Below are positions 1 to 7,144 of a DNA stretch of 60,811 bases, one piece after another. The notes under the pieces are model-generated. The model was given only the letters and a program-made list of their open reading frames with translations. It had not been told where the DNA came from and did no database searches. The stretch spans positions 1-60,811 of the forward strand of contig JAYFQW010000048.1 in NCBI GenBank assembly GCA_034926675.1, given 5' to 3'. How positions within the stretch are numbered: the stretch's first letter is position 1; each line of letters opens with the position of its first letter. Both the position numbers and the translations under genes were made by a program. This DNA is from Clostridia bacterium. Lineage in GTDB: Bacteria; Bacillota; DTU025.

Positions 1-141
1 CCTCGCACGCTGTGCGCAATAGTGCTAGGCCGGTATGCTAGAGTCAATGGGCCAAAGTATGTCGTTAGGCGTTACCCCTAGTGCGCGGGCTAGTTTGTCG
101 ATCTCGACCGCAGTTGGCATCCGTTTATCGTGTTCAATAAG
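1..141. repeat. Terminal direct repeat (circular overlap), left copy
   Basis: The first 141 bases are identical to bases 60671-60811. A 141-base exact overlap matches the maximum k-mer of a widely used short-read assembler, so it most simply marks circular closure or a circularly permuted genome rather than a true phage terminal repeat. The unit genome is then about 60,670 bp. Confidence 0.95.
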
Positions 142-243
142 ACTCAGGGTATAGTTGGGCATTCCAGTTATTGCTGCAATGCGCAACTGCGTGAAATTTC
201 GCTCGCGCCTCAAAGAGCGTATCCGCTGTCCGTATGCGCCCAT
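25..243 (-). CDS. Cro-like HTH (XRE family) transcriptional repressor
   Basis: This 72-residue protein is almost entirely one helix-turn-helix domain of the XRE/Cro type, with the recognisable run from RIRSLRRERNFTQ to LARALGVTPNDIL. The start at 243 is chosen because a near-perfect ribosome site (AGGAGGTGATT) lies just upstream; an upstream ATG at 297 would lack one. It is transcribed divergently from the CI-like gene at 369, and across the circular junction it is the first gene of the long leftward early operon, 45 nt upstream of the HTH gene ending at 60649. By position and size it is the Cro of a lambda-like switch. Which of the two repressors maintains lysogeny is inferred, not shown. 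Confidence 0.85.
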   Translation of the reverse strand: MGAYGQRIRSLRRERNFTQLRIAAITGMPNYTLSLIEHDKRMPTAVEIDKLARALGVTPNDILWPIDSSIPA

Positions 244-262
244 GTAATCACCTCCTGATCTT

Positions 263-291
263 ATTGTAGTTAGTCTGTAGTACAAATGCAA
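263..291 (-). promoter_or_regulatory. Early leftward promoter (PR-like) with operator dyad
   Basis: On the minus strand a -35 of TTGCAT (291-286) and a -10 of TACAAT (268-263) are separated by 17 bp. An imperfect dyad, TTGTAGT-N8-AGTACAA (264-285), covers the -10 and spacer, so a repressor bound there would block this promoter. It drives the Cro-like gene and the whole early replication operon. Confidence 0.7.
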
Positions 292-310
292 TAGCAAAAT
301 CGCCTAACGG

Positions 311-349
311 ACAAAATATATTTGTGTGAGGCACTAAATGAGCTATGCT
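311..349 (+). promoter_or_regulatory. Repressor promoter with palindromic operator
   Basis: A plausible plus-strand promoter has TTGTGT (322-327) and TATGCT (344-349) with a 16-bp spacer. A 15-bp palindrome, ACAAA-ATATA-TTTGT (311-325), overlaps its -35. Transcription would begin near 356, which argues for the repressor start at 369 rather than at 345. It is a candidate autoregulatory operator for the CI/Cro pair. Confidence 0.5.
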
Positions 350-368
350 GGGTATGGGGGTGAAACGA

Positions 369-761
369 ATGGCTGCAAGCATCCTGGGCGAGCGACTGCG
401 CTGGGAACGAGAGCGCGCTGAGCTAACACAGATCCAGGCTGCTGAACGGCTGGGGACCAAGAATTATGTGATCGCCAACTATGAGAGCGGTCGAACTGAA
501 CCTCAAGCCGATTTTATTAGACGTGCAGCTGACTTATATGGATGCTCTACCGATTACCTATTAGGCAAAACCAACTGCAGGAATGAACATATATCTGACG
601 GCATTGGACCAGGCATCGCGACCCGCATCACGCGCATTACCGGTCTGGCTCCTGATGCCGAAGAAGATGTCCTCCAGGCGCTCAAATGGGCCGAATATGA
701 AGTTCGCAGGAAGATAGCATTGAACAAACGAACAGATAAGCCAGGCCCCACGCCTCAATAG
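369..761 (+). CDS. CI-like HTH (XRE family) repressor
   Basis: This 130-residue protein has an N-terminal XRE helix-turn-helix (about residues 5-60, with ERLGTKNYVIANYESGR as the recognition region and the common YGCSTDYLLGK ending) and a short C-terminal helical tail. It has no LexA-type peptidase domain, so it is unlikely to be inactivated by RecA-stimulated self-cleavage. The neighbouring ImmA/IrrE metalloprotease is the usual partner for cleaving such repressors, as in ICEBs1. The start at 369 follows a GGGGGTG ribosome site; an ATG at 345 overlaps the predicted -10. Probably the lysogeny repressor. Confidence 0.85.
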   Translation: MAASILGERLRWERERAELTQIQAAERLGTKNYVIANYESGRTEPQADFIRRAADLYGCSTDYLLGKTNCRNEHISDGIGPGIATRITRITGLAPDAEEDVLQALKWAEYEVRRKIALNKRTDKPGPTPQ

Positions 762-818
762 CCGCAGCCTTTTCGCGCTACACATCGCCTCGGGCCGATC
801 ATCATCGTAGGAGGGCTG

Positions 819-1283
819 ATGATGTCGCCTGAACAATTAGCCGATCTAGTTCGCCACACTTACTCTCAATGTATTGGTCCACCGGTAGACATCGCATCCA
901 TAGCCCGTCAGGCAGGCATTCAGGTTTTGCAATGGCCATTTGCCGATGTGGAGTTGTGCGGCCTACTACACTGGGTTGATGCTAGTCCAGTGATCATTGT
1001 AAACTCCCGGCACTCATGGGCGCGTAGACGCTTCACGCTGGCTCACGAGTTGTGGCACTACATGGTGGACATGCCGTCGCCCAGCGCGGCGCTTATGCTA
1101 AAGCGAGGAGCGCCACGAGGTCACGAGCGCGATGCCGATCATTTCGCGGCGTGCCTGCTGATGGAGGCTGATGCAGTGCGTGATCTGCGAGGGCGTGGCG
1201 TGCCGGCTGATGCCGTTGCCACAGCGCTTGGGGTGTCTAAGCAGGCACTTGAGTTCAGGTTCCGCGAGTTGGGCTTGCGATAG
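819..1283 (+). CDS. ImmA/IrrE-family zinc metallopeptidase
   Basis: The zinc-peptidase signature is complete: the HELWH motif (HExxH) near residue 76 lies in the context RFTLAHELWHYM, with a downstream ERDADHFAACLLM segment supplying the third ligand (E/D region). This is the hallmark of the DUF955 (ImmA/IrrE) family. In ICEBs1 and many Gram-positive prophages the enzyme cleaves the adjacent XRE repressor after DNA damage and so triggers induction. Its place directly after the CI-like gene, with a strong ribosome site (AGGAGGG), supports that role here. The tail (about 120-154) has an HTH-like helix pair often seen in the family. Confidence 0.9.
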   Translation: MMSPEQLADLVRHTYSQCIGPPVDIASIARQAGIQVLQWPFADVELCGLLHWVDASPVIIVNSRHSWARRRFTLAHELWHYMVDMPSPSAALMLKRGAPRGHERDADHFAACLLMEADAVRDLRGRGVPADAVATALGVSKQALEFRFRELGLR

Positions 1284-1294
1284 GAGGGGTTAGG

Positions 1295-2164
1295 GTGAGA
1301 CGTAGTATATTCTGGCTGGCTATCGCTGCAATGTTCACACTAATATTCCCTGCGACGACAAGCGCGGCGCTTCCCACCATCACACAGCTACGGGGTCTGT
1401 TCCCTCGCTCCGGGGTAGAGATGGACGAGACCGTCACCCATTCTGAGTCGCAATCGTTATACACTCTGACGGCGCGTGGCATGCCAGTTCAGATACAAGC
1501 GATAGTTGAGGATGATGCTGTCAAGATTGTCCAGGGCATCTTCCCGCGTCGATTCTCCGCGCAACCGCCCAAAGCCAATGATTTGATGGTTGCATTCTTG
1601 TATGCTTGCCATCCTGCATTCACCAGCGAAGACCTCAATGCTTGGATATATTACAGCGGATATATTAGTTGGAGTGGACAGCTGACAGGCGCGACCTCGG
1701 GTGACCCGTGGTATGGTCCTACAGAACTGGCAGACAAGTGGATCGCCGTCGCATACACTAGCGACCATGGCGCAAACGCGATAGGATTCCGTTTTGCAGA
1801 GGAGGCGTCGCGTCTAACATGCGGCATCAGCCCTGATAAATGGAACTCAAGCATATTGGAGCGCACATCCAAGCCAGCTCGTGTCTCCGCAGAGTCTTTG
1901 CAACGGTACCCAGAGCGATATCTGGGGCAGGCCGTTATCGTGAACGGTACAGTAGACCAGAAACTCAATGACGCGCATTATGTAGTGAAAACTTATGATG
2001 GTCGTCGTATATTCGTTATAATGATATTCGGAATGAATCCTACACGATTACTAGAGGACGATGCTGTGACGGTGGCGGGTATCAGTGCGGGGATCATCGT
2101 ATCATGCACGATATTGGGGAAATCAATGGAATTGCCTGCCATACTTGCGGTTGTGATTAAATGA
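1295..2164 (+). CDS. Exported protein with C-terminal OB-like domain
   Basis: The gene starts at a GTG preceded by AGGAGGGG and encodes 289 residues. Residues 1-25 form a classical Sec signal peptide (MRRS, a hydrophobic core, then a TTSA cleavage site). The central part is unrecognised. Residues of about 200-265 (YLGQAVIVNGTVDQ..., LLEDDAVTVAGI) resemble small OB folds of the tRNA_anti-like type found in secreted lipoproteins. It is co-oriented with the repressor genes and followed by a terminator, so it is probably expressed in the lysogen. A lysogenic-conversion or superinfection-exclusion role is possible but not demonstrated. Confidence 0.7.
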   Translation: MRRSIFWLAIAAMFTLIFPATTSAALPTITQLRGLFPRSGVEMDETVTHSESQSLYTLTARGMPVQIQAIVEDDAVKIVQGIFPRRFSAQPPKANDLMVAFLYACHPAFTSEDLNAWIYYSGYISWSGQLTGATSGDPWYGPTELADKWIAVAYTSDHGANAIGFRFAEEASRLTCGISPDKWNSSILERTSKPARVSAESLQRYPERYLGQAVIVNGTVDQKLNDAHYVVKTYDGRRIFVIMIFGMNPTRLLEDDAVTVAGISAGIIVSCTILGKSMELPAILAVVIK

Positions 2165-2186
2165 GTGAGGTTCTAGTTGCCATCAT

Positions 2187-2212
2187 GCCCGGCCTTCGCG
2201 CCGGGCTTTGCT
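2187..2212 (+). terminator. Rho-independent terminator of immunity operon
   Basis: A 7-bp GC stem (GCCCGGC/GCCGGGC) with a 6-nt loop is followed by TTTGCTC. It lies 22 bp after the stop of the exported-protein gene and should end plus-strand transcription of the repressor operon. Confidence 0.7.
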
Positions 2213-2457
2213 CTGCCGTTTTGGGTGTGGATATGTAAGATAGTCCCAAGTTAACATAATGACTATTATGCGACGTTACCCTGTGTCATCCCTGCTCACG
2301 GCACTATGCGCATATCCCTGTGGAGCGCCATGCACTGCAGATGTATATTTGTTGTATGGGCATGCAATATACAGGCGCGAAACGTGCATAAATGGATATG
2401 GCGAAGGCCCCAAAACAGACAACCCCATGGCCCAATTGCCAGCGGCGAGGTGAGCCT
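2213..2457 (+). other. Intergenic region between terminator and WGR gene
   Basis: These 245 bases hold no convincing gene. A short open frame at 2259-2453 lacks a ribosome site and has no recognisable protein features. The region presumably carries the promoter for the WGR gene; an AT-rich stretch near 2343-2375 contains possible -10 sequences but no good -35/-10 pair was found. Confidence 0.4.
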
Positions 2458-2703
2458 ATGGAGGCGCGATACACTAACACGACACCGCCACACCGCAAGT
2501 GGTATGCCCTGTCGGTCGAGCAGACCTTGTTCGGTCCTGCAGTTGTGCGCCGCTGGGGCCGGATAGGCGCCGTTGGACGAGAGAAGATTGACTTCTACAC
2601 CACCCGCGGCGAGGCGCTCCAGGAGTATACTCGCCATTGTGAGCGCCGGATCAAGCGCGGGTATCTCGTCGAGCCAATAGCGCCGCGTCCACCAACCCGT
2701 TGA
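2458..2703 (+). CDS. WGR-domain protein
   Basis: This 81-residue protein consists almost wholly of a WGR domain: a strand of the form KWYALSVEQTLFG, the diagnostic RRWGRIG, and then FYTTRGEALQEYTRHCERRIKRGY. WGR domains bind nucleic acid in PARPs and in bacterial MolR/YehI-like proteins, and small stand-alone copies are common on plasmids and phages. The ATG at 2458 follows GAGGTGA; a longer form from 2392 has no ribosome site. Its 3' end overlaps by 53 bp, tail to tail, the 3' end of the replication-initiator gene, so the two convergent transcripts could interfere with one another. Confidence 0.8.
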   Translation: MEARYTNTTPPHRKWYALSVEQTLFGPAVVRRWGRIGAVGREKIDFYTTRGEALQEYTRHCERRIKRGYLVEPIAPRPPTR

Positions 2704-3832
2704 TGTGGTCCTTCCTCGCCTGCTGAGACTTAGCACGCTTGAGCACGTAGTCACCCTCCTGCTCTGCACGGGCTGTCACTTCCTGCCGCAGCCTCTCCAG
2801 TCCCTCTGCTCCGAGTCTCTCCTTCTCCTGGGCAAGCCACATAACTTTGTCTTGCTCCTCCCGCGCGGCGACCTCCTGTTGCTGTTGTGCTGCTTCTGTT
2901 GAGGCTGCGGCTTTTTCCGCAGCCTCTCCTACTTCCCAGCCTTTTGTGAGAGCTGCAATGAGTGTGCCATTCTTGTCTCTGATATTGTGTTTGCTCTTGA
3001 TATAAGCGATGCACTTACGGACTCGTGACAGGCTTACGTCAGCTCCATCGCTTGCAAGAGATTCGAGGGTATCGACGGTAACTCCGTAACCCGCCTCGGA
3101 GAGGACAGCAACGACCTGTTTGTAGTTGTCTTTCATAGTACCCTTGTCTTTGTTGGTGCTCATGGTGGGTATACTCGTGGTGGCTACACCTGGCTTATGC
3201 TGGCCTGTTTTGGGTGTAGTCGTAGCGAGTATACTCATGGCGACCACACCGGGTGTATCCTCTGCGGGTATACTCATAGTAGGTATACGCGTGGCAGGTA
3301 TACTTGACTTGGGTATACTCATGGTGACTACACTGACCGGGGCAAACAAAGTAATCAATGTGCCAGCTTGTGTTGTCTCCCCGGTGGTGAGCAACCCGAG
3401 CTCACGCAGTTTGGCTATGTGGCGTATCACTGTGGCCTTGCTTAACTTGGTGCGCTCAGCCATCGCCCCATAGCCCACAACGCACTCACTACGGTTGAAC
3501 CCTACAGTCAGCCTGTAGAGATGCGCGTATACAACCCACTCAGTTGGACCCACCGCCGAGGGCAGAACGTCCCATAGCCAGTTAGCCGCGCGCACAAATC
3601 TATCTGGCGGCGGTTCCACTGGTGCGCTAGGTGTAGTCATGGCGAGTATACTCGTCATAGGTATACTCATGGCAGGTATACCCATAGTGACTACACTATC
3701 ATGCTGGTCATCTGCTGGGGGGGACTCTGCGGCCCTCAACTTTGCAGCTGCTCGTGCCGCTATGGAGAAGGTCTTAGATGAGTCATATTTGGGCACGACG
3801 TATGACCTCCTCGGCCAGGGCGGTGTAGTCAT
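2651..3832 (-). CDS. Winged-helix replication initiator containing in-gene iterons
   Basis: A protein of about 393 residues. Residues 75-150 (from FVRAANWLWDVLPS to RELGLLTTGE) form a winged-helix domain of the kind found in plasmid initiators and phage replisome organisers, with the motif YGAMAERTKLSKATVIRHIA as recognition helix. Two low-complexity stretches on either side are runs of xSIPx-type pentapeptides encoded by 15-bp DNA iterons. The C-terminal third is charged and coiled-coil-like. The start at 3832 follows GAGAGGAG (an in-frame ATG at 3856 has no ribosome site). It overlaps the 3' end of parA by 50 bp, so the two are co-transcribed. The parA-rep arrangement and iterons point to plasmid-type replication of the prophage. 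Family assignment is inferred. Confidence 0.7.
   Translation of the reverse strand: MTTPPWPRRSYVVPKYDSSKTFSIAARAAAKLRAAESPPADDQHDSVVTMGIPAMSIPMTSILAMTTPSAPVEPPPDRFVRAANWLWDVLPSAVGPTEWVVYAHLYRLTVGFNRSECVVGYGAMAERTKLSKATVIRHIAKLRELGLLTTGETTQAGTLITLFAPVSVVTMSIPKSSIPATRIPTMSIPAEDTPGVVAMSILATTTPKTGQHKPGVATTSIPTMSTNKDKGTMKDNYKQVVAVLSEAGYGVTVDTLESLASDGADVSLSRVRKCIAYIKSKHNIRDKNGTLIAALTKGWEVGEAAEKAAASTEAAQQQQEVAAREEQDKVMWLAQEKERLGAEGLERLRQEVTARAEQEGDYVLKRAKSQQARKDHINGLVDAALLARRDTRA
3166..3325. repeat. Iteron cluster A inside the initiator gene
   Basis: Six perfect GTATAC cores begin at 3169, 3229, 3268, 3283, 3298 and 3313; the last four are spaced exactly 15 bp apart. The plus-strand consensus is GGGTATACTCATGG. 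A degenerate copy (GTGTAT at 3253) keeps the same 15-bp phase, and GTGTAGTC/GACTACAC variants flank the array. Fifteen base pairs equal five codons, so the repeats keep the reading frame. Likely an initiator-binding origin, comparable in layout to lambda ori inside gene O. Confidence 0.75.
3629..3700. repeat. Iteron cluster B inside the initiator gene
   Basis: Perfect GTATAC cores begin at 3646, 3661 and 3676, again at 15-bp spacing, preceded in phase by a variant (GTGTAG at 3631) and followed by GTGACTACAC. Further single variants lie near 3821 and 3853. The array lies 5' of the winged-helix coding part, while cluster A lies 3' of it, so the DNA-binding domain is flanked by its presumed binding sites. 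Confidence 0.7.
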
Positions 3833-4556
3833 CGGCTCCTCTCTCTGTCCGGGCATACTCGTAGATGGTGCGGCATTGGCTCTGCGCGGCTTGTATTGGT
3901 GCGTTGACCCCTATTTCGGCGTCGAACACCTGCCCACCGAAGGTGGCCCGGATCTGCTCTGCCACGTCCCGCTGCACTCTCACGCGGCGGTCGAAATTAG
4001 TGATAAGCACTCCGAGAACAGCGAGCCGGGAATTTAGACCGTTGCGAATCTCGTCTATCTCGTCTGTAAGCATCTCGATACCAAAGAGGCTATACATCCC
4101 CGGCGTTATCGGGATTATGACATGATCTGATGCCGCCAGAGCGTTGATGGTGAGGATGTTCAATGCTGGCGGACAATCCACCAGAATGCAGTCGTAGTCC
4201 TCCCGGATGGCCTGCGTCAGTGCTTTATTGAGCAGAAGTGCGCTATCGTATTTGCGGAAATACTCCACGTCCGCGGCCCGTAGAAACTCGCTCGACGGAA
4301 CCAGATCGACGCCTGGAATCCTGGTGGACTCGATGAGCGTAGAGAGGGGGATCTTGCGGTCGCGCAGCGCATAATGCAGGTTGTTGGTCTTGTCCCAGTT
4401 CGCTTTTTCGAGTGTCTGCGATAGGTTCATCTGTGGGTCGAAGTCGATCAGCAGGACTCGCTTCTCCAGCAATGCCAGCGCATGGCCTAGCGTGAGGACG
4501 GTTGTGGTTTTGCCTACACCGCCTTTGTGGTTTGTGATGCTGATTATCTTGGACAC
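3783..4556 (-). CDS. parA: ParA-type partition ATPase
   Basis: A 257-residue Walker-type ATPase with the deviant P-loop KGGVGKTT at residues 10-17, switch I-like DFDPQ (about 39), and the Walker B region ILVDCPPAL (about 120). It has the usual length of type I/III small plasmid ParA/Soj proteins without an N-terminal HTH. ParA proteins segregate low-copy plasmids and plasmid prophages with a ParB-type adaptor and a centromere. No ParB is adjacent: the downstream partner is the initiator gene, which overlaps its 3' end. The dyad upstream (4585-4606) may be operator or centromere. Its presence with no integrase is the main argument for an extrachromosomal prophage. Confidence 0.93.
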   Translation of the reverse strand: MSKIISITNHKGGVGKTTTVLTLGHALALLEKRVLLIDFDPQMNLSQTLEKANWDKTNNLHYALRDRKIPLSTLIESTRIPGVDLVPSSEFLRAADVEYFRKYDSALLLNKALTQAIREDYDCILVDCPPALNILTINALAASDHVIIPITPGMYSLFGIEMLTDEIDEIRNGLNSRLAVLGVLITNFDRRVRVQRDVAEQIRATFGGQVFDAEIGVNAPIQAAQSQCRTIYEYARTERGADDYTALAEEVIRRAQI

Positions 4557-4584
4557 AGCAACGCCTCCCGCCCGAATTACTCAT

Positions 4585-4606
4585 CCTAATCTCAGGATTT
4601 ATTAGG
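4585..4606. promoter_or_regulatory. Dyad upstream of parA (operator or parS candidate)
   Basis: An inverted repeat CCTAAT-N10-ATTAGG lies 29 bp upstream of the parA start, between it and the terminator of the accessory operon. Its position suits an autoregulatory operator or part of a centromere; neither role can be decided from sequence. Confidence 0.45.
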
Positions 4607-4635
4607 TACGCGAGGCGGAATTCCTGCCGCACAAG

Positions 4636-4658
4636 AGAAAACCCCGGCAATGCCGGGG
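4636..4658 (-). terminator. Rho-independent terminator of the accessory operon
   Basis: On the minus strand a 7-bp stem (CCCCGGC/GCCGGGG) with a 3-nt loop is followed by TTTTCTCTT. It closes the operon that ends with the gene at 4693 and separates it from parA. Confidence 0.85.
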
Positions 4659-4692
4659 TGGTGGTATCGCGTGCGTTCCATAATACATTGCC

Positions 4693-5232
4693 CTAGCTCC
4701 CCATGTGCTCGGCACGGTCGAACATCTCCTGGAGCGTGTAGCAAACCTTCATGGCGTCTACCCACTGCGCATATTGCTGGCTGTAGAACGGATTATCCCA
4801 CGCATCCTGCCACGCCTCTTGAATCGCACGGTTGAAGTACGCAGGGAGGCTCACTGCGCGAAGCGCCCGGATTATCATGGTGTTGGAATCGACGCCAACC
4901 ATAGTGACTATATGGGTGCGCAGGATCGCCTCACGTGAGCCCGGGACGTATGGACGGTACATTGTGGGATCAAATGGCGTCTCGCCGTAAATCTCGCTAT
5001 CCGCAAACCGCCACAGGGGGAGCACGTTTTTATGGTCTGTGAAAGCGGAGACAAGCATTTTGTTGTGGCGTATGATCTCGCTCTCTTGGTCTGCCATGTC
5101 GGTCATGGCGATGATCAGGATGAAACCCGACTGATCCCAATCCAGCAGCATCATATCGCGGCCCCGGACCACCTGGTCAACATTGCGATAGTCCAGGCGC
5201 TGGCCGACGCTCATAGCCATATACTCAGTCAT
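4693..5232 (-). CDS. Hypothetical protein, last gene of the Ibr/methylase operon
   Basis: This 179-residue soluble protein is not recognised. It is rich in acidic and aromatic residues, with a hydrophobic segment FILIIAMTDMAD near residue 35 and no cysteine cluster or signal peptide. The ATG at 5232 overlaps the TGA of the IbrA-type gene by the 4-nt ATGA junction, so translation is coupled and the product is probably made in a fixed ratio with IbrA. It immediately precedes the operon terminator. Such tight coupling suggests it acts with the ATP pyrophosphatase; its function is unknown. Confidence 0.75.
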   Translation of the reverse strand: MTEYMAMSVGQRLDYRNVDQVVRGRDMMLLDWDQSGFILIIAMTDMADQESEIIRHNKMLVSAFTDHKNVLPLWRFADSEIYGETPFDPTMYRPYVPGSREAILRTHIVTMVGVDSNTMIIRALRAVSLPAYFNRAIQEAWQDAWDNPFYSQQYAQWVDAMKVCYTLQEMFDRAEHMGS

Positions 5233-6308
5233 AGTATTGCTCTCCATTTCTCCAGCCTATCTTTTATGTCGGGCTTTTTGCTCACGCCGATATTGTTTTC
5301 CCAATCGTTGATCAAGATCTGTCGGCACTGCTGCCGATACGTGTATTCATCCTGTTCCTGGCCCTCGAAGCGTTTCTGGAAACGCCCCTTCCGCTCGGGC
5401 GCGATAGGCGACGACTCCAGCAGGTAGTCTCGATACTCGCGCCATGTCGGGAATGCGTCGGGTAACTGGTCTGTGTTATACACCATAGCATCCCTCGCAT
5501 ACAGCGCCGCGCAGTGAGTGCTGCCCAGGCGCTTGATAATGCGTTCATAGGTATCTGGCTCCAGCTCCTGCAGCTCTGTCAGGCAATTGAACGATTTCTC
5601 GTGGATGAGATTCGATACCCGCATTGTGCTGTAGATTGAGTGATTCTTGCTGAACATCTTGTCGTAGATCTCGTTGTATGGCACACCGTGGTCGTCAATG
5701 TATTTCCAGATGTCGCCGTGGCCCCAGTCGTACAGCGGGTAAAACTTAAACGATTCCGGGTTGCTGCTCTTGGTGCTCCATTTGACATCCTCGTAGCCCG
5801 GGTTCTTGGTCACAGCCCTGAATCTATTCAGACTCTCGTCTGCCCGTAGCCCTACGAGGAATGCACTGCCCTCTGGCGCCTGCCGCTCGAACCACTCAAA
5901 GAACGGGTAAAACCTCTGCGGATACTCGCCTGCTATCTCGTGGATGCTATCGAGCTCCTTCTCACGCATCCACTCCTCGCCGGGCCCCCACGCATACAGA
6001 AGTTCCTCCGTGTAGCTTGTGGCATTGGTCATGCGGATCGGCACCTGATACCACAGCGGGATCACGTTGGGATGCTCCATCATGCCGCGCATGAGCCGGA
6101 TCGTCGAGCCATACTCCATCTCCTGGTCGAGGAAGAATAGATTGATCTTGCGGTTGCGTTTCACCGCCTCTTCGATCGCCAGGCGATAGAGAACCGTCGA
6201 ATCCTTGCCGCCCGACACGGATACATAGATGCTGTCGAAGCGGTCAAAGATGAAAGCATACCGCTCCCTAGCTGCGTCAAGGACGTTTGTTGTGAGATAC
6301 CGCTTCAT
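5229..6308 (-). CDS. IbrA-like PAPS-reductase-family ATP pyrophosphatase
   Basis: A 359-residue protein with the PP-loop SGGKDS (residues 33-38, context YVSVSGGKDSTVLYRLA) that binds ATP in N-type ATP pyrophosphatases, and the conserved LVGLRADESLNRFRA segment (about 170) typical of the PAPS reductase/DUF3440 family. In Escherichia coli IbrA is paired with the ParB-like IbrB, and an IbrB-like gene lies four genes upstream here (8372-8881). It lacks the CxxC cluster expected of the phosphorothioation enzyme DndC, so sulfur insertion into DNA is not supported. Activation of a nucleic-acid or nucleotide substrate is the family expectation. It overlaps the upstream gene by 32 bp. Confidence 0.85.
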   Translation of the reverse strand: MKRYLTTNVLDAARERYAFIFDRFDSIYVSVSGGKDSTVLYRLAIEEAVKRNRKINLFFLDQEMEYGSTIRLMRGMMEHPNVIPLWYQVPIRMTNATSYTEELLYAWGPGEEWMREKELDSIHEIAGEYPQRFYPFFEWFERQAPEGSAFLVGLRADESLNRFRAVTKNPGYEDVKWSTKSSNPESFKFYPLYDWGHGDIWKYIDDHGVPYNEIYDKMFSKNHSIYSTMRVSNLIHEKSFNCLTELQELEPDTYERIIKRLGSTHCAALYARDAMVYNTDQLPDAFPTWREYRDYLLESSPIAPERKGRFQKRFEGQEQDEYTYRQQCRQILINDWENNIGVSKKPDIKDRLEKWRAIL

Positions 6309-7140
6309 GCAATCCCTCCGTCAACCTGTTGGTGTCGGTCACAACTCGCTCGATCTCGCCCCGAAGATACCAGTCTACATTCAGGTCGGTCATGTGATAT
6401 GTCGTGTCGCCCGTGAGCTTGTAGAGTTTGCGCATGTCGGCAACGATGCTACGCTCCGGGCATATGCTTTGCGCGAACTTGGCCAGTCCTGTGATTATCG
6501 GCTTGATTGTCGTGCATTCCTCGAACAGCTTGTCCTTCAGCTCTGCATACCCCTTACGCTGGTCGGCTGTAGTTTGATGCACCTCGAATTCTATGCCAAA
6601 GTCGAAGTATCGCTCATAGTCGATCTCTGTCCACGCCTTCACCCGGTCGATGATCCAGCCGATATCGAGCGGGTCATCCTCCGTTAACCCATCCTCGTAG
6701 TTGCGATATGCGGACTCGATGGCGTAACTGTGCGGATACAATAGTATCGCCGGGTCAATGACTCCATACGGATACCACACGCGCCACTTCTCTTGCAAGA
6801 ATGGCACATGGTCGATGATGTATTTCGCTCCCGGTTTGGCGAAGTTATACATGTACTCGAACCGAATATCGCACCTGTTGGAGGGGCGAATCATGTCCGA
6901 CAACCCGACAACTATCATTGTGGCCTGGTCATCATCTATCAGCGCAGCCTGAGCATCCTTGCCGTAATCCGCGAACTCCACGAGCCGGGCCCCTGTGCCG
7001 GCCAGCCAGAGCAGAGTGTTGTCGCACACCCTGCTCCGCTGGTGATAGATGATTAGGCATTTTGCCGGACCCCTGGTCTGCAGTATCCGCTCCGCAATAG
7101 GCACCGCGGATTCTTTTGTCAGATAGACCTTGCCTTCCAC
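6277..7140 (-). CDS. Hypothetical protein of the Ibr/methylase cassette
   Basis: A 287-residue protein of unknown family. The start is a GTG at 7140 after GGGGGTGAT; a longer frame to 7281 overlaps the previous gene and has no ribosome site. The N-terminal half has an alternating strand/helix character (CLIIYHQRSRVCDNTLLWLA, then ATMIVVGLSDMIR) resembling a nucleotide-binding or helicase-like alpha/beta fold. The second half is rich in tyrosine and acidic residues. It starts 5 nt after the stop of the methyltransferase-like gene and overlaps the IbrA gene by 32 bp. A role with those two enzymes is inferred from gene order only. Confidence 0.75.
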   Translation of the reverse strand: MEGKVYLTKESAVPIAERILQTRGPAKCLIIYHQRSRVCDNTLLWLAGTGARLVEFADYGKDAQAALIDDDQATMIVVGLSDMIRPSNRCDIRFEYMYNFAKPGAKYIIDHVPFLQEKWRVWYPYGVIDPAILLYPHSYAIESAYRNYEDGLTEDDPLDIGWIIDRVKAWTEIDYERYFDFGIEFEVHQTTADQRKGYAELKDKLFEECTTIKPIITGLAKFAQSICPERSIVADMRKLYKLTGDTTYHMTDLNVDWYLRGEIERVVTDTNRLTEGLHEAVSHNKRP

Positions 7141-7144
7141 GGGA

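Noticed and set aside
1-141. Biological terminal direct repeat
   Set aside because: The length matches an assembly k-mer and the junction continues an operon, so circular closure is the simpler reading.
2259-2453. 64-codon plus-strand frame after the immunity terminator
   Set aside because: No ribosome site, unusual composition, and it overlaps the upstream signals of the WGR gene.
3169-3681. CRISPR array in the region of repeated GTATAC motifs
   Set aside because: Units are 15 bp, contiguous and coding in frame; there are no 25-40 bp repeats with unique spacers and no cas genes.
5229-6308. Phosphorothioation enzyme DndC
   Set aside because: The PP-loop is present but the Fe-S cysteine cluster and neighbouring dndB/D/E-like genes are absent; the IbrA/DUF3440 pattern fits better.
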